Shown here: positions 50,229 to 59,209 of the stretch, piece after piece
Numbering within the stretch: the stretch's first letter is position 1
Layout: each line of letters begins with the position of its first letter
Assembly (NCBI GenBank): GCA_029250885.1
Contig: JAQXEK010000038.1
Location: 32,051-96,050 of the forward strand
Direction of reading: 5' to 3'
Source: Planctomycetota bacterium
Lineage (GTDB): Bacteria; Planctomycetota; UBA1135; GCA-002686595
DNA: 64,000 nucleotides
Program-made: the position numbers and the translations under genes
Notes under the pieces: generated by a model
Seen by the model: the letters and a program-made list of their open reading frames with translations, nothing else
What the model was told of the DNA's origin: nothing
The model's database searches: none

Positions 50229-52679
50229 CTATTCCGGGCTGGGCCAGGTCAGGGGCCCCAGAATATGGGTCTGGTCGGGGGGGTGGTGTCTTCGGTGGAG
50301 CTCCTGGGTGAGCTGGGCAGGGGAGGAGGTGCTGGCGGCGGTTTGGATGGGGTTCGTTTGATCGAGGAGCGGGGTGATGTGGGGAGAATCGGAGCCGTGG
50401 TGTGGGAGCAGGAGATAGGTCGGTTTTGGGGTGCTGCCCAAAAGGGGCAGCATCGCTTCAAGGCCTTCGGATTCGGCGTCACCCCACAGCAGGATTCGGG
50501 CTTGGTCAGAGATTAGAACAAGGGTTCGGGAGCCCTCGTTGCCCACCTGGTCCGAGCCCCTGAGGAGGGCAAGGCTGGCGCCGGCCTCCTGGGCCAGGTA
50601 GAGGCTGCCTGACGTGAGGTCACGCACCTCGCATGTCCCGGGAAGGATTGATCCTAAGTCCATGGGAAGGTGTCCAGTCCAGGTAGCGGGAGGGTGCCGA
50701 GCAATTAGTTCGGATAGGGCGGAGCGATGGTCGAGGTCGTTGTGGGACAGCACGTAATGGGGGGCAGAGCCATCCCACTTGGCCAGCTGGGGGAGCAGGC
50801 CCTCCGCGGCGGTTCGAAGCCGATCCCGGGAGCCCGCATCAAAAATCCAGACCTGGCCCGAGGGCAGCCGGATCAAGCTGGCGGTCCCATGGCCGACATC
50901 CATGATGTTTACCTCAGCGGAGGACGGGGCCACGGACCAGGGCACCAGGATTAGCGCTCCGAGGGTGCTAGCCGCAAGGGCCAACTTCTGTGGGCGAGGT
51001 TTGGCACCGCTGCGCTGGTTACGGCCTGCGCGGACAAGGGCACTGACCCCTGTTAGCGTCGCCAATGCAAGCAGCCAGGCCGGTCGGGGAGGTAGAACCA
51101 CGGGAGTACCCGGCATCCTGTCCGCGGTCCAGAGTAGGTAGCCAAGAATCTCGGCGGCGGGAGCGATCAGGGCCTCGGCCAGTCCATGGGCAAGGCCGGG
51201 CATCAGGCCGTCTAGGACTGGCCCGAGCAGAACCAAGGGCCAAGCAATCGTGAGGATCCATGCAACTAGTGGAATCGCCAGGGGCGTAATCAAAATCCCG
51301 ATCGGGGCGAACTCGCCGAAGGTGGACCAGGTCACGGGAAGCGTCAGCCAAACGGCGGCCAGACTTGCGGCCAATCCAAAGCGAAGGGTTTGAAGGCAGC
51401 GGTCGACCAAAAGGCGTGCCCAAGGTGCCGGACCAATTCGGACCGGAGCCGCCAATCCTAGGCTCAGCCCCCTCGACAGCAAGCTGAGGGTGAGCAGCAA
51501 GCCCAAGGCCGCTAGGTAGGAGAGCCGAACGGAGAGGTCGTCCAAGGCGGCAGGGCTGGCCAGCAGCTCGAGGCAGAGGGCCGTACCCCAGAGGTTGAGC
51601 CCGTCCGGTCGCCTGCCGAGGCGCCCGAAGTGGGGCGCGGCGAGGGCGAGTACAAGTGCCGCGGAGGCGCGCAGTACGGGCGAGCCTGCACCGGCTAGGG
51701 GCACAAAGATTAGGACAAGCAAGATCGCAATGGGCGCAGTGAAGCGCGCCTCGCGGTTCGTGTGGCCCTTGGGGAAGAGGGCGGCCAAGAGTCGCGAGAG
51801 CCCGCGTGCTAGGGGCAGAATTAGGAAAGCAGCCAACAGGCCCACATGCAGCCCGCTGATGGCCAAGAGGTGACGGGTTCCCGTGCGTGTAAACAGGTCT
51901 CGCGTTCCGAAGTCGACCTCACCCTTCGCGCCGAAGAGCAAGGCACCCAGCAGGCCCGGTGGCAAGCCCGAGGGCACCTTGCTTGCTCGCTCGATCAACA
52001 GGTCGCGGTAGCTGCTCCCGCCATGGTAAGGAAGGCGACCCGCGATTTGCGCCACCGGACCCAGGACCCAACTTGCGACGGACTTGGGAGCAGGGGCCAT
52101 GCGACGGATCAGGTCCGGCGTCAACAATACGCTACCCCAAACCCCAGCCTTCGCCCAGGGACCAGGCGCGGTGCCATCCGCCCGCAATTGGGGAGCGCTA
52201 CCGGGGAGCAGCAGCACCACCTCGCCGCTCCTCGCCAGCTCTGGCACCGGCGCATCCCAGTCCACCTCACCGTCGCGATTTCTGGGCCGCGCCACGGAGA
52301 GGCTCCACTGGTCGAGTCCGTCTAGTCTAGGTCGAAATCCCGCGCTCCAGATCCCAACATGCCCGCGGGTCCGGCGGGCATGCTCGAGCTCTAGATTAGC
52401 CACGAACCTGGGACTGCCCTTCGCCGGCTGAACGGGAACCGCAGAACTGCGCACGAACGACAGGGCGAAGAGCAGCACCAAGGGGAGGCCCAGGGGGCCA
52501 CTCAAGAGCCGCAATCCCGCCGCAATGGCCAAGCAAACGCCGATCAATACTGCGGGCGAGCTCAAGTCACTCCCCATTCCCAAAAGCTGCCCAAGCCCCA
52601 AGGCCAGTCCAACCGCCAGCATCGGGCGCCGCACACCGACCCCCCCCGCATTTTCCGTATTCCCTCCTTGTGTAACCAT
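50229..52679 (-). CDS. comEC: ComEC/Rec2-family DNA internalisation protein
   Basis: An 816-residue membrane protein of the competence family, which conducts single-stranded DNA into the cell. N-terminal helices precede an OB-fold-like region (RARLDGLDQWSLSVARP). The ComEC core follows: GLLGALLFGAKGEVD, the RHLLAISGLHVGLLAAFL signature, and SPVLRASAALVLALA. The C-terminal metallo-beta-lactamase domain shows IMDVGHGTASLIRLP, IFDAGS and LSHNDLDHRSAL; its zinc motif reads HNDLDH. ATG at 52679 is supported by GGGAGG 6 bases upstream, while longer starts overlap coaD. Single-strand uptake would need other com/pil genes, which are not here. Confidence 0.93.
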   Translation of the reverse strand: MVTQGGNTENAGGVGVRRPMLAVGLALGLGQLLGMGSDLSSPAVLIGVCLAIAAGLRLLSGPLGLPLVLLFALSFVRSSAVPVQPAKGSPRFVANLELEHARRTRGHVGIWSAGFRPRLDGLDQWSLSVARPRNRDGEVDWDAPVPELARSGEVVLLLPGSAPQLRADGTAPGPWAKAGVWGSVLLTPDLIRRMAPAPKSVASWVLGPVAQIAGRLPYHGGSSYRDLLIERASKVPSGLPPGLLGALLFGAKGEVDFGTRDLFTRTGTRHLLAISGLHVGLLAAFLILPLARGLSRLLAALFPKGHTNREARFTAPIAILLVLIFVPLAGAGSPVLRASAALVLALAAPHFGRLGRRPDGLNLWGTALCLELLASPAALDDLSVRLSYLAALGLLLTLSLLSRGLSLGLAAPVRIGPAPWARLLVDRCLQTLRFGLAASLAAVWLTLPVTWSTFGEFAPIGILITPLAIPLVAWILTIAWPLVLLGPVLDGLMPGLAHGLAEALIAPAAEILGYLLWTADRMPGTPVVLPPRPAWLLALATLTGVSALVRAGRNQRSGAKPRPQKLALAASTLGALILVPWSVAPSSAEVNIMDVGHGTASLIRLPSGQVWIFDAGSRDRLRTAAEGLLPQLAKWDGSAPHYVLSHNDLDHRSALSELIARHPPATWTGHLPMDLGSILPGTCEVRDLTSGSLYLAQEAGASLALLRGSDQVGNEGSRTLVLISDQARILLWGDAESEGLEAMLPLLGSTPKPTYLLLPHHGSDSPHITPLLDQTNPIQTAASTSSPAQLTQELHRRHHPPDQTHILGPLTWPSPE

Positions 52680-52820
52680 AGCGCGCCTCCCAATCAGGGA
52701 TTCCAGCCCTAAGATCACCCGATCTCCTGCCGTCCTAAGCAGACGCGCGGCAGCTCCCTTGGTTACAATCGCAGCACTAAAAGTCTCCTGCCGTCCCCCT
52801 GAATCCAAGGCCGCCATCGT

Positions 52821-53318
52821 ATGACTCGACTCGATCCCAACCACGCCATCTTCCCCGGCTCCTTCGATCCGCCGACCCTCGGGCACCTCGATTTGATCGA
52901 GCGTGCCCTTGAGCGCTTCGAGCTGGTCACCCTGGCCGTTGGCGCTCATCCAACTAAGTCGGGCCTGCTAGATCCCGACGAGCGTGAGCAGCTTCTGCGC
53001 ACCATGACCGCTGAACTCGCCTCGAGCGAGCGCCTCGAGTTCATGCAGCTCAGTGGCCTGCTGGTGGACGGCTGCCGCGACAGCAACGCCGGCACCGTTT
53101 TGCGCGGCCTGCGCAACGGCACGGACTTTGAATACGAATCCCAGATGGCCGCCACCAACCGCTCTATGGAGCCGGGCGTCGACACCCTCTATCTCGGCGC
53201 ATCCCCGGGTCACGCGCACTTGTCCAGCACTCTGGTCCGCCAGATCTTCGCCATGGGTGGCGACATCACCGAACTTGTGCCCGAGACCGTCGCCTCCTTC
53301 CTAGCTTCCCGCAGATAA
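52821..53318 (+). CDS. coaD: Phosphopantetheine adenylyltransferase CoaD
   Basis: A 165-residue nucleotidyltransferase that transfers AMP from ATP to 4'-phosphopantetheine, the penultimate step of coenzyme A synthesis. It has the N-terminal FPGSFDPPTLGHLDLIERA motif (TxGH), the RGLRNGTDFEYESQMA block and LSSTLVRQI near the C-terminus. Length is normal. It starts within the region upstream of the divergent comEC and is followed after 4 bases by the RidA-like gene, so those two are probably co-transcribed. Confidence 0.96.
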   Translation: MTRLDPNHAIFPGSFDPPTLGHLDLIERALERFELVTLAVGAHPTKSGLLDPDEREQLLRTMTAELASSERLEFMQLSGLLVDGCRDSNAGTVLRGLRNGTDFEYESQMAATNRSMEPGVDTLYLGASPGHAHLSSTLVRQIFAMGGDITELVPETVASFLASRR

Positions 53319-53322
53319 CCCC

Positions 53323-53712
53323 ATGTCCAACCAAGTCGTCGCCACTCCCAACGCTCCCGCCGCCATCGGTCCCTACAGCCAAGCTGTGATCGCCGGCGGC
53401 ATGGCCTACACCTCTGGGCAGATCGCCCTTGATCCTGTCACCATGGAGATGGTTGGCGCCGACGTGGCGACCCAGACCGAGCAGGTCTTCCAAAATCTGT
53501 TCGCCCTGCTCAAGGCCTGTGGCGCAACGCCCGCGTCCGTCGTCCGCTGCACGGTCTACATCAAGGACATGTCCGACTTTGGAATCGTCAACGAGATCTA
53601 CGCGCGCCACTTCGCGGGAGTCACGCCTCCGGCACGGGCCTGTGTCGAGGCCGCGCGCCTACCAAAGGACGCTTTGGTCGAGATCGATGCGATCGCAGCG
53701 GTGGTGGAGTAG
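53323..53712 (+). CDS. ridA: RidA family enamine/imine deaminase
   Basis: A 129-residue protein of the RidA/YjgF family that hydrolyses reactive enamines and imines made by PLP enzymes. The blocks AAIGPYSQAVIAGGMAYTSGQIALDP, VVRCTVYIKDMSDF and PPARACVEAARLPKDALVEID match RidA, including the Arg (PARACVE) and the terminal Glu that bind substrate carboxylates. It probably forms a trimer in the cytoplasm. It follows coaD by 4 bases. Confidence 0.95.
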   Translation: MSNQVVATPNAPAAIGPYSQAVIAGGMAYTSGQIALDPVTMEMVGADVATQTEQVFQNLFALLKACGATPASVVRCTVYIKDMSDFGIVNEIYARHFAGVTPPARACVEAARLPKDALVEIDAIAAVVE

Positions 53713-53717
53713 CAGCG

Positions 53718-54038
53718 CTAACCCTTTTTTAGGCCCTTATTCCCACGCAGGGACATGGCCAGCAGCTTCGCCAAGATCGTTGGTGCGGGTGGGCACTTGC
53801 CACGCTCGTGCAGTAGTACCGACTTGCCCTCCTCGAGTCCGGCATCGAGGTACTTGGAAGACGCCGTAAAGACCTCAAGCTCATTCGCCCTGCCGTCCCA
53901 TTGGAATGCGAGCGCTGGTGACGAGCTGCAAAGGACCTGCCACGAGCCGGAGTTCCGACGGTCGAACTCGCTCTCTTTTACGGGAAGGGCCGCCTGATCC
54001 AGCGCGGCCAATAGGTCCTTGTACACTTTCTTCGTCAT
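53718..54038 (-). CDS. Conserved-looking small protein of unknown function
   Basis: A 106-residue soluble protein beginning MTKKVYKDLLAALDQAALPV. No family is recognised. It is mixed alpha/beta by eye (SWQVLCSSSPALAFQWDGRANELEVFT) with a basic C-terminus. ATG 54038 is supported by TAGAAC on the minus strand (54046-54051), 7 bases upstream, suggesting a leaderless message. A longer frame to 54125 is not protein-like. It converges with the RidA homologue and diverges from the candidate RNA. Confidence 0.55.
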   Translation of the reverse strand: MTKKVYKDLLAALDQAALPVKESEFDRRNSGSWQVLCSSSPALAFQWDGRANELEVFTASSKYLDAGLEEGKSVLLHERGKCPPAPTILAKLLAMSLRGNKGLKKG

Positions 54039-54045
54039 CGTTCTA

Positions 54046-54051
54046 GTTCTA
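54046..54051 (-). promoter_or_regulatory. Candidate -10 box for the 106-residue protein
   Basis: TAGAAC on the minus strand is 7 bases before the ATG at 54038. Confidence 0.35.
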
Positions 54052-54290
54052 GGCCCCGGGTGGGGGATTCGCAGCCTTAGAGCCTGCACACTTGGGGACA
54101 GCCCAGGTTGGCGCCGCACCTCCACAAGTCCTCTTGTAAAATCTGCAGATGCTCTAGCTTCTAAGGGTAACGAGTCCCGGAAGCTAGGGGGCAGAAATGG
54201 GCCCGACTCGGACCAACCGATTCATTTCGGGTCGAGATCTTGTGATTCGACCTAACCTAGCCTTGCCAGCCATGGCCTAGACCTTTTTTG
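54048..54290 (+). ncRNA. Candidate structured non-coding RNA ending in a T run
   Basis: The stretch between the 106-residue gene and ychF holds no gene but unusually ordered complementarity. An 8-bp closing helix TCTAGGCC/GGCCTAGA (54048-54055 with 54274-54281) is followed by TTTTTT at 54284-54289. Near the centre an 8-bp perfect stem CTAGCTTC/GAAGCTAG (54154-54161 with 54180-54187) has an 18-base loop. Between them are GGTTGG/CCAACC (54106-54111/54213-54218) and TCTGC/GCAGA (54142-54146/54191-54195), giving a long bent hairpin. A local hairpin also forms at 54230-54252. The shape recalls 6S RNA, but no family is shown. No strong promoter is visible. Confidence 0.35.
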
Positions 54291-54368
54291 GGGGGGCTCT
54301 CTCTCATGGGGAAGCTAGCCGGCACAAAAAGGCACCCAGTGCGACCAACGACAACGCGCCTCCTGTAT

Positions 54369-54374
54369 TCTGTT
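54369..54374 (+). promoter_or_regulatory. Candidate -10 box for ychF
   Basis: TATTCT in the run CCTGTATTCTGTTGG lies about 65 bases before the ychF ATG; no -35 is clear. Position is approximate within a few bases. Confidence 0.3.
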
Positions 54375-54439
54375 GGGCCAAAATCCGATCCCGGTCCCCT
54401 GTACGGGAGCCGATCTCCCAGTCCCCCCGAGTACGAATC

Positions 54440-55534
54440 ATGGCTGTTGCCTGTGGCATCGTCGGCCTGCCTAACGTCGGCAAGTCGACCATCTTCAACG
54501 CGATCACCGCGGCTGGCGCCGAGAGCGCCAACTACCCCTTCTGCACGATCGAGCCTAACATCGGAATCGTCGATGTTCCGGACACTCGCCTCGAGCAGAT
54601 CCGCGGGCACATCGAGAGCAAGAAGATGATTCCGGCCTCGCTCAAGATCGTGGACATCGCGGGCCTGGTCGCCGGCGCTGCATCGGGCGAGGGCCTGGGC
54701 AACAAGTTCCTGGGCAACATCAAAGAGACCGACGCCATCCTGCACGTGGTGCGCTGCTTTGAGAACGATGACATCGTGCACGTCTCCGGCCGCGTGGATC
54801 CCATCACTGACATCGAGGTCATCGAGCTCGAGCTCGGTATGGCCGACGCCGAGACGCTTAAGCGCAACATAGAGCGCGTCTCGAAGAAGGCCCGCTCTGG
54901 CGACAAAGATTCGCTTGCCCAGAAGGACGTCTTCGAGCGCGCCCACGCAATCGTCGAAGAGGGCAAGGCCCTGCGGACCGTTGAGTGGAAGCCCGAAGAG
55001 CTGGTCATGCTGCGCCCGCTGTTTCTTATCACGATCAAGCCCGTCATGTACGTGGCCAACGTGGCCGATGACGACCTCGACGGCAAGGGCGATCTGGCTC
55101 AGATCGTGGCCAAGTACGCCGCCGACACCGACGCGGACTTTGTCGCTCTCAGCGGCGACATCGAAGGCGAGCTTGCGGGCATGGACCCGGAAGATCGCGT
55201 CGAGTTCCAAGAGGACCTAGGCATCACCGAGCCCGGCCTGGAGCGCCTCGCCCACCAGGCCTACAACCTGCTGGGCTTGCAGACCTACTTCACCGCGGGC
55301 CCCATGGAGATCCGTGCTTGGACCATCCACCGCGGCGACACGGCGCCCCAAGCCGCCGGCGTGATCCACACAGACTTCGAAGCGGGCTTCATCCGGGCCG
55401 AGTGCTACTCTGTGGACGACCTAGAAGAGCTCAAGACCGAGGCCGCCATCCGCGCGGCCGGACGCCTGCGGGTCGAGGGCCGCGACTACGTGATGCAAGA
55501 GGGAGACATCGTGCACTTCCTCTTCAACAAGTAG
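54440..55534 (+). CDS. ychF: Redox-responsive ATPase/GTPase YchF (Obg family)
   Basis: A 364-residue Obg-family P-loop protein. The N-terminal G1 motif GLPNVGKST is at about residues 8-16, with the switch region NYPFCTIEPNIGIV and DIAGLVAGAASGEGLGNKFL following. The coiled-coil and C-terminal TGS domain end with the AWTIHRGDTAPQAAGVIHTDFE block and RDYVMQEGDIVHFLFNK. YchF binds ATP rather than GTP and associates with ribosomes; its role concerns stress and translation. Length matches the family. It is followed by a clear terminator. Confidence 0.97.
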   Translation: MAVACGIVGLPNVGKSTIFNAITAAGAESANYPFCTIEPNIGIVDVPDTRLEQIRGHIESKKMIPASLKIVDIAGLVAGAASGEGLGNKFLGNIKETDAILHVVRCFENDDIVHVSGRVDPITDIEVIELELGMADAETLKRNIERVSKKARSGDKDSLAQKDVFERAHAIVEEGKALRTVEWKPEELVMLRPLFLITIKPVMYVANVADDDLDGKGDLAQIVAKYAADTDADFVALSGDIEGELAGMDPEDRVEFQEDLGITEPGLERLAHQAYNLLGLQTYFTAGPMEIRAWTIHRGDTAPQAAGVIHTDFEAGFIRAECYSVDDLEELKTEAAIRAAGRLRVEGRDYVMQEGDIVHFLFNK

Positions 55535-55560
55535 GCAAAGAGCGCTCGACCTTGGCTGTG

Positions 55561-55600
55561 CAGAGCGGGGCGACTCGCTTGAGCCGCCCCGCTCTGTTTT
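55561..55600 (+). terminator. Terminator after ychF
   Basis: A 12-bp perfect stem CAGAGCGGGGCG/CGCCCCGCTCTG (55561-55572 with 55585-55596) has a 12-base loop and TTTT after it. It lies 26 bases beyond the stop. Confidence 0.88.
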
Positions 55601-55626
55601 CGAGGGCCCGGAGTTACGGCGTAAAG

Positions 55627-58017
55627 CTAGCGGACGATAATCTCGTCCAGGAAGATCCACGCCTTGCCGCCGTTGCCCTTGTGCCAGTCCGGACATGTGC
55701 CGATGCTCTCGGCGCGCACCCGCAGGTAGCGCGTCTGCTCTCCCGGGGTCGCGAGGGTCAGCTCTTTGCGATGGGCCCCGCTGGAGGCCGCGGTTGGGTC
55801 GCCCTGGACCACCCCCAGACGTCGAAAGTGGACTCCGTCCCGTGAGCCCAAGACTTCCATGGACTGTGGGTAGAAGATCCAGCTGTTCTGCTCTTCGAGG
55901 CAGCCGATGGCGACCTCTTTGATCACGGTGAGTGCGCCGAGGTCCAGGGTTGCCTCCATAGAGCTGGCCTCAAAACCAACCCAGCGCTTGTCGCTGTGGG
56001 TGGCCGAGCCCGTGTTGCCGTCGATCAGGGGATTTGCGCCGCCGCCACCGTTGTACTTCGGGCTAAAAACGGAGGGGGAGTCCATGGACTTGCCCATGGC
56101 CTTGTGGAGGTCGAGCATCTTCTCGGTGATCCGGCCAAGGGGCAGGCCATCGCGAAAGGCAGCGGCTTGGAACAGCGTCGACTTTGCGAGCTGCAGAGGA
56201 GCCTCGTACCGCGTCGAAGTACTCGTGGGTTCGGTGCCGTCGGTGGTGTAGCGCATCTCCACGTCGCCGTGCTCTGTGTCCATGGCTAGGGAGATCTGGG
56301 CGTTGGCGGCGTCAACTTTGATGTGCAAGGCGACTTGGTAGAGGCTGGGCGCATAGCCGATCCCCTGGGCTTTGAGCCGAGGTAGTATCGGGTCTAAGCG
56401 GTCTATGAAGCCGCGCCAGTCCTTGCGGTCAGGTTGAGACCAGGCAACCTCGGCGACCGCAAAGAGCCGTGGGAAGAGCATGTAATTGGCCTCGGTCTCG
56501 CCTCGGATCGACTCGCCCCAGAGATTGCCTTGGATGCCGAGAATGTGCTTGGACTGTTCTGAAGTGAGCTCTGCCGGCAGTGGCTCGTAGGAGTAGGCAG
56601 TGCTCAGCAAGAGCTCCGAGTATCCCAGCTCGGGCTCCGTCTCGGGTAGTCCTTGTTTGAGGTCCAGGTAGCAGTACTCGCTTGGCGTCATGATCACGTC
56701 ATGGCCCGCCTTGGCGGCTTCGATTCCGCCTGCTTCACCGCGCCAAGACATGACCACTGCATTGGGTGCGAGGCCGCCTTCTAGGATCTCATCCCAGCCG
56801 ATCATCTTGCGACCGTGGGCGTTGATGATTCCCTCCACGCGCCGAATGAAGTAGCTCTGGAGCTGGTCCACATCCTCTAGGCTCTCCTCGGCCATGCGCC
56901 CTTGGCAATCCACGCAGCTCTTCCATGCGGACTTGTTGCACTCGTCGCCACCGATGTGGATGTACTCCGAGGGGAAGAGTCCCATGACGGAGACCAAGAC
57001 CTCTTCCACGAACTCAAATGTGGCCTCGCGGCCGGGACACAATGCGTTCTCCTCCATGATGCCGCCTGTGGCCACGCCGCGAGCAACCCCGTCGCAAGAG
57101 AGCTCGGGGTAGGCCGCGATGGCGGCGCGGCAGTGACCGGGCACGTCGATCTCGGGAACGACGGTGACGCCCCGTAGGCGAGCGTACTCGATGACCTCGT
57201 TAATCTCCTCGCGCGAGTAGGAGCCGCCGTAGTCGGCGACCTCGCCGGCCGCCTGTTCGGGGCGCCCGTGCCAGGGCAAGTCGTTCTTGTCGACACGCCA
57301 AGCGCCTACGCTCGTCAGCTTTGGATACGCCTGCACCGGAACGCGCCAACCCTGGTCATCGGTCAAGTGCCAGTGGAAGACGTTGAGCTTGAGCGCCGCC
57401 AAGTAGTCGATGTTTTTCTTGACGAATTCCAAGGGCAAGAAGTGCCGACTGACATCGAGCAGCTGCCCGCGCCAACCAAAGCGAGGCGCGTCGATGATCT
57501 CACAAGCGGGCACAGACCAGTTACTGTACCCCGCGCTTGCTCCCGCCTGGCCTGCAAGCTGCGGCAGCAGCTGACGCAGGGTTTGTATCCCGTAGAAGAC
57601 ACCCGTGGGCCATGCGCTTGATATGGCCAAGGAGTCGCCCCGGATGTCCAGCTTGTACCCCTCGCGACCAAGCTCCCAGAGGGTCGAATCAATGAGCATG
57701 TGCACACCGGAGTCCGGTCCATGGGGCCCCTTTACGTCAACCTTGTGCAGGCCGTTGGGATCGATGACTTCAAGTAGCCGCTTATCTAACTCCCAATCAA
57801 GCAGCACCTGGTCATGGACCGCGACCCCCTGCCCTGGGCTCCACCGAAACGTGCCCTCGCGAACCTCAATCGACTGCGGTATCGGTATCAAGGCCAAGTT
57901 GCCGGGCCCATCTAGCCCTTGATGCTCTAGTTCTGACTCCGTTCCGACACAGGAGACCAAGAGGCAGGCGCCGACCAGCAGCGCACCGCCCAGGCCAAGT
58001 AGGGAGGTTGTTCTCAT
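55627..58017 (-). CDS. Beta-N-acetylhexosaminidase, GH20 lipoprotein
   Basis: A 796-residue exported glycosidase. ATG 58017 begins a lipoprotein signal (LLGLGGALLVGACLLVSC), and a TTACTT box on the minus strand (58025-58030) is 7 bases before it, suggesting a leaderless message. A GH20b domain precedes the catalytic barrel, which has FGWRGQLLDVSRHF, the FHWHLTDDQGWRV block and the catalytic pair in YIHIGGDECNKSAW (Asp-Glu). The retaining mechanism uses the substrate's acetamido group. A C-terminal chitobiase-type region and an F5/8-type carbohydrate-binding domain (about 670-796) follow. It should trim terminal GlcNAc or GalNAc from chitin, glycans or peptidoglycan fragments. Confidence 0.93.
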   Translation of the reverse strand: MRTTSLLGLGGALLVGACLLVSCVGTESELEHQGLDGPGNLALIPIPQSIEVREGTFRWSPGQGVAVHDQVLLDWELDKRLLEVIDPNGLHKVDVKGPHGPDSGVHMLIDSTLWELGREGYKLDIRGDSLAISSAWPTGVFYGIQTLRQLLPQLAGQAGASAGYSNWSVPACEIIDAPRFGWRGQLLDVSRHFLPLEFVKKNIDYLAALKLNVFHWHLTDDQGWRVPVQAYPKLTSVGAWRVDKNDLPWHGRPEQAAGEVADYGGSYSREEINEVIEYARLRGVTVVPEIDVPGHCRAAIAAYPELSCDGVARGVATGGIMEENALCPGREATFEFVEEVLVSVMGLFPSEYIHIGGDECNKSAWKSCVDCQGRMAEESLEDVDQLQSYFIRRVEGIINAHGRKMIGWDEILEGGLAPNAVVMSWRGEAGGIEAAKAGHDVIMTPSEYCYLDLKQGLPETEPELGYSELLLSTAYSYEPLPAELTSEQSKHILGIQGNLWGESIRGETEANYMLFPRLFAVAEVAWSQPDRKDWRGFIDRLDPILPRLKAQGIGYAPSLYQVALHIKVDAANAQISLAMDTEHGDVEMRYTTDGTEPTSTSTRYEAPLQLAKSTLFQAAAFRDGLPLGRITEKMLDLHKAMGKSMDSPSVFSPKYNGGGGANPLIDGNTGSATHSDKRWVGFEASSMEATLDLGALTVIKEVAIGCLEEQNSWIFYPQSMEVLGSRDGVHFRRLGVVQGDPTAASSGAHRKELTLATPGEQTRYLRVRAESIGTCPDWHKGNGGKAWIFLDEIIVR

Positions 58018-58225
58018 CCCCCAAAAGTAACAAACCACCCCCAAGCTCTCTCCCCATTCGTCCCCGGACTCCAACGAGCCTCGTTCCCCCTAAACCCCAC
58101 CTCCCCCTCGACTCGAAGAGACGCCGGACACCCAGCATCCCCAATCGCGCTAAGCGCTCAATCCCCCAACTAAGCACTGAGACCCTGCTGAACGAAAATC
58201 AGAGGGCAAAACCTCCCACCCCAGA

Positions 58226-58255
58226 ACGACAAAACCCTCGCCACAGAGGTATCCT
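58226..58255 (+). promoter_or_regulatory. Promoter of the nucleotidyltransferase gene
   Basis: ACGACA (58226-58231), 18 bases and TATCCT (58250-58255), followed after 6 bases by the ATG at 58262. The message would begin at the start codon. Confidence 0.45.
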
Positions 58256-58261
58256 GCCCCC

Positions 58262-59209
58262 ATGGCAACCCCACCAACTAACCTCCAAGGCGTCATCCTA
58301 GCCGCCGGCAAAGGCACAAGAATTCGCCCCTTCAGCGATCACTACCCCAAGCCCCTGCTCCCCGTCTTCGACCGCCCCCTGCTCCTGTGGCAGGTCGAAG
58401 CGATGCGCGAGCTAGGGATCACCGACATCCTGATCGTCATCGGGCACCTAGGCCACCGGGTCGTCCAATCCCTAGGCGACGGCTCCGAATGGGGCGTGCA
58501 AATCCGCTATGTGGAACAGGAGAAGACCCTAGGCATTGCCCACGCCGTGGGCCAACTCGAGCCGCACCTCGACCACCCGTTCTTGCTGTTCCTTGGGGAC
58601 ATCTTCTTCGAGACCAAGGCCCTGGGCTCGATGTTAGATGCGTTTAACCGCGACGGTGTCGATGCCGTGCTTGCAGTCAAGGTCGAAGAGGATCGTGAGG
58701 CCATGCGCCGCAACTTCTCTGTCGAGCTTGGTGAGGACGGCTTCGTCAGCCACGTGGTCGAGAAACCACGCCACCCGCGCACCAACTTAAAGGGCTGCGG
58801 GCTCTACCTGTTCGACACGTCCATCTTCGATGCGGTTCGCGCCACCCCGCGCACGGCCCTACGCGACGAGTACGAGCTGACCACCACGATCGAGCTGTTC
58901 GTCCAAGGCGGCCACGGCATTGTGCCCGCGGAGGTCATCGAAGCCGACCTGAACCTCTCCGCTCCGCCGGACTTGCTTGACCTCAACCTCCACGTCATGC
59001 GCCAGCGCGGTCTCGACAACCACATCGCGGAGGGCGCGAAGGTCGAGTCGGGTGCACAGATCACAAACTCGGTCATCATGGCCGGAGCAACGGTCAAGGC
59101 CGGTGCGGTGCTCGACGAGTGCCTCGTGCTCCCCGGCGAGGTCATCAGCGCGGGGCGGTGGAAGCGCTCGATCTTTGCCTCGGGCCAGGAAGTCTCCTGC
59201 CTCGGCTAA
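58262..59209 (+). CDS. Sugar-phosphate nucleotidyltransferase
   Basis: A 315-residue enzyme of the NTP-transferase superfamily that makes nucleotide sugars from sugar-1-phosphate. The N-terminal signature GVILAAGKGTRIRPFSDHYPKPLLPV is the nucleotide-binding loop, and FLLFLGDIFFE carries the metal-binding Asp. FSVELGEDGFVSHVVEKP follows. The last 60 residues look like a short left-handed beta-helix (HIAEGAKVESGAQITNSVIMAGATVKAG), as in GlmU- or mannose-1-phosphate guanylyltransferase-like members. The exact sugar and nucleotide cannot be told from sequence alone. It stands alone, with a leaderless-type promoter. Confidence 0.9.
   Translation: MATPPTNLQGVILAAGKGTRIRPFSDHYPKPLLPVFDRPLLLWQVEAMRELGITDILIVIGHLGHRVVQSLGDGSEWGVQIRYVEQEKTLGIAHAVGQLEPHLDHPFLLFLGDIFFETKALGSMLDAFNRDGVDAVLAVKVEEDREAMRRNFSVELGEDGFVSHVVEKPRHPRTNLKGCGLYLFDTSIFDAVRATPRTALRDEYELTTTIELFVQGGHGIVPAEVIEADLNLSAPPDLLDLNLHVMRQRGLDNHIAEGAKVESGAQITNSVIMAGATVKAGAVLDECLVLPGEVISAGRWKRSIFASGQEVSCLG

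Noticed and set aside
52680..52949. N-terminal extension of ComEC
   Set aside because: It overlaps the real coaD gene; the ATG at 52679 has a good ribosome-binding site.
54440..55210. Long minus-strand frames opposite ychF and similar ones opposite murF, thrS, dctP and others
   Set aside because: They mirror codon structure of strong genes in GC-rich DNA and show no family motif.
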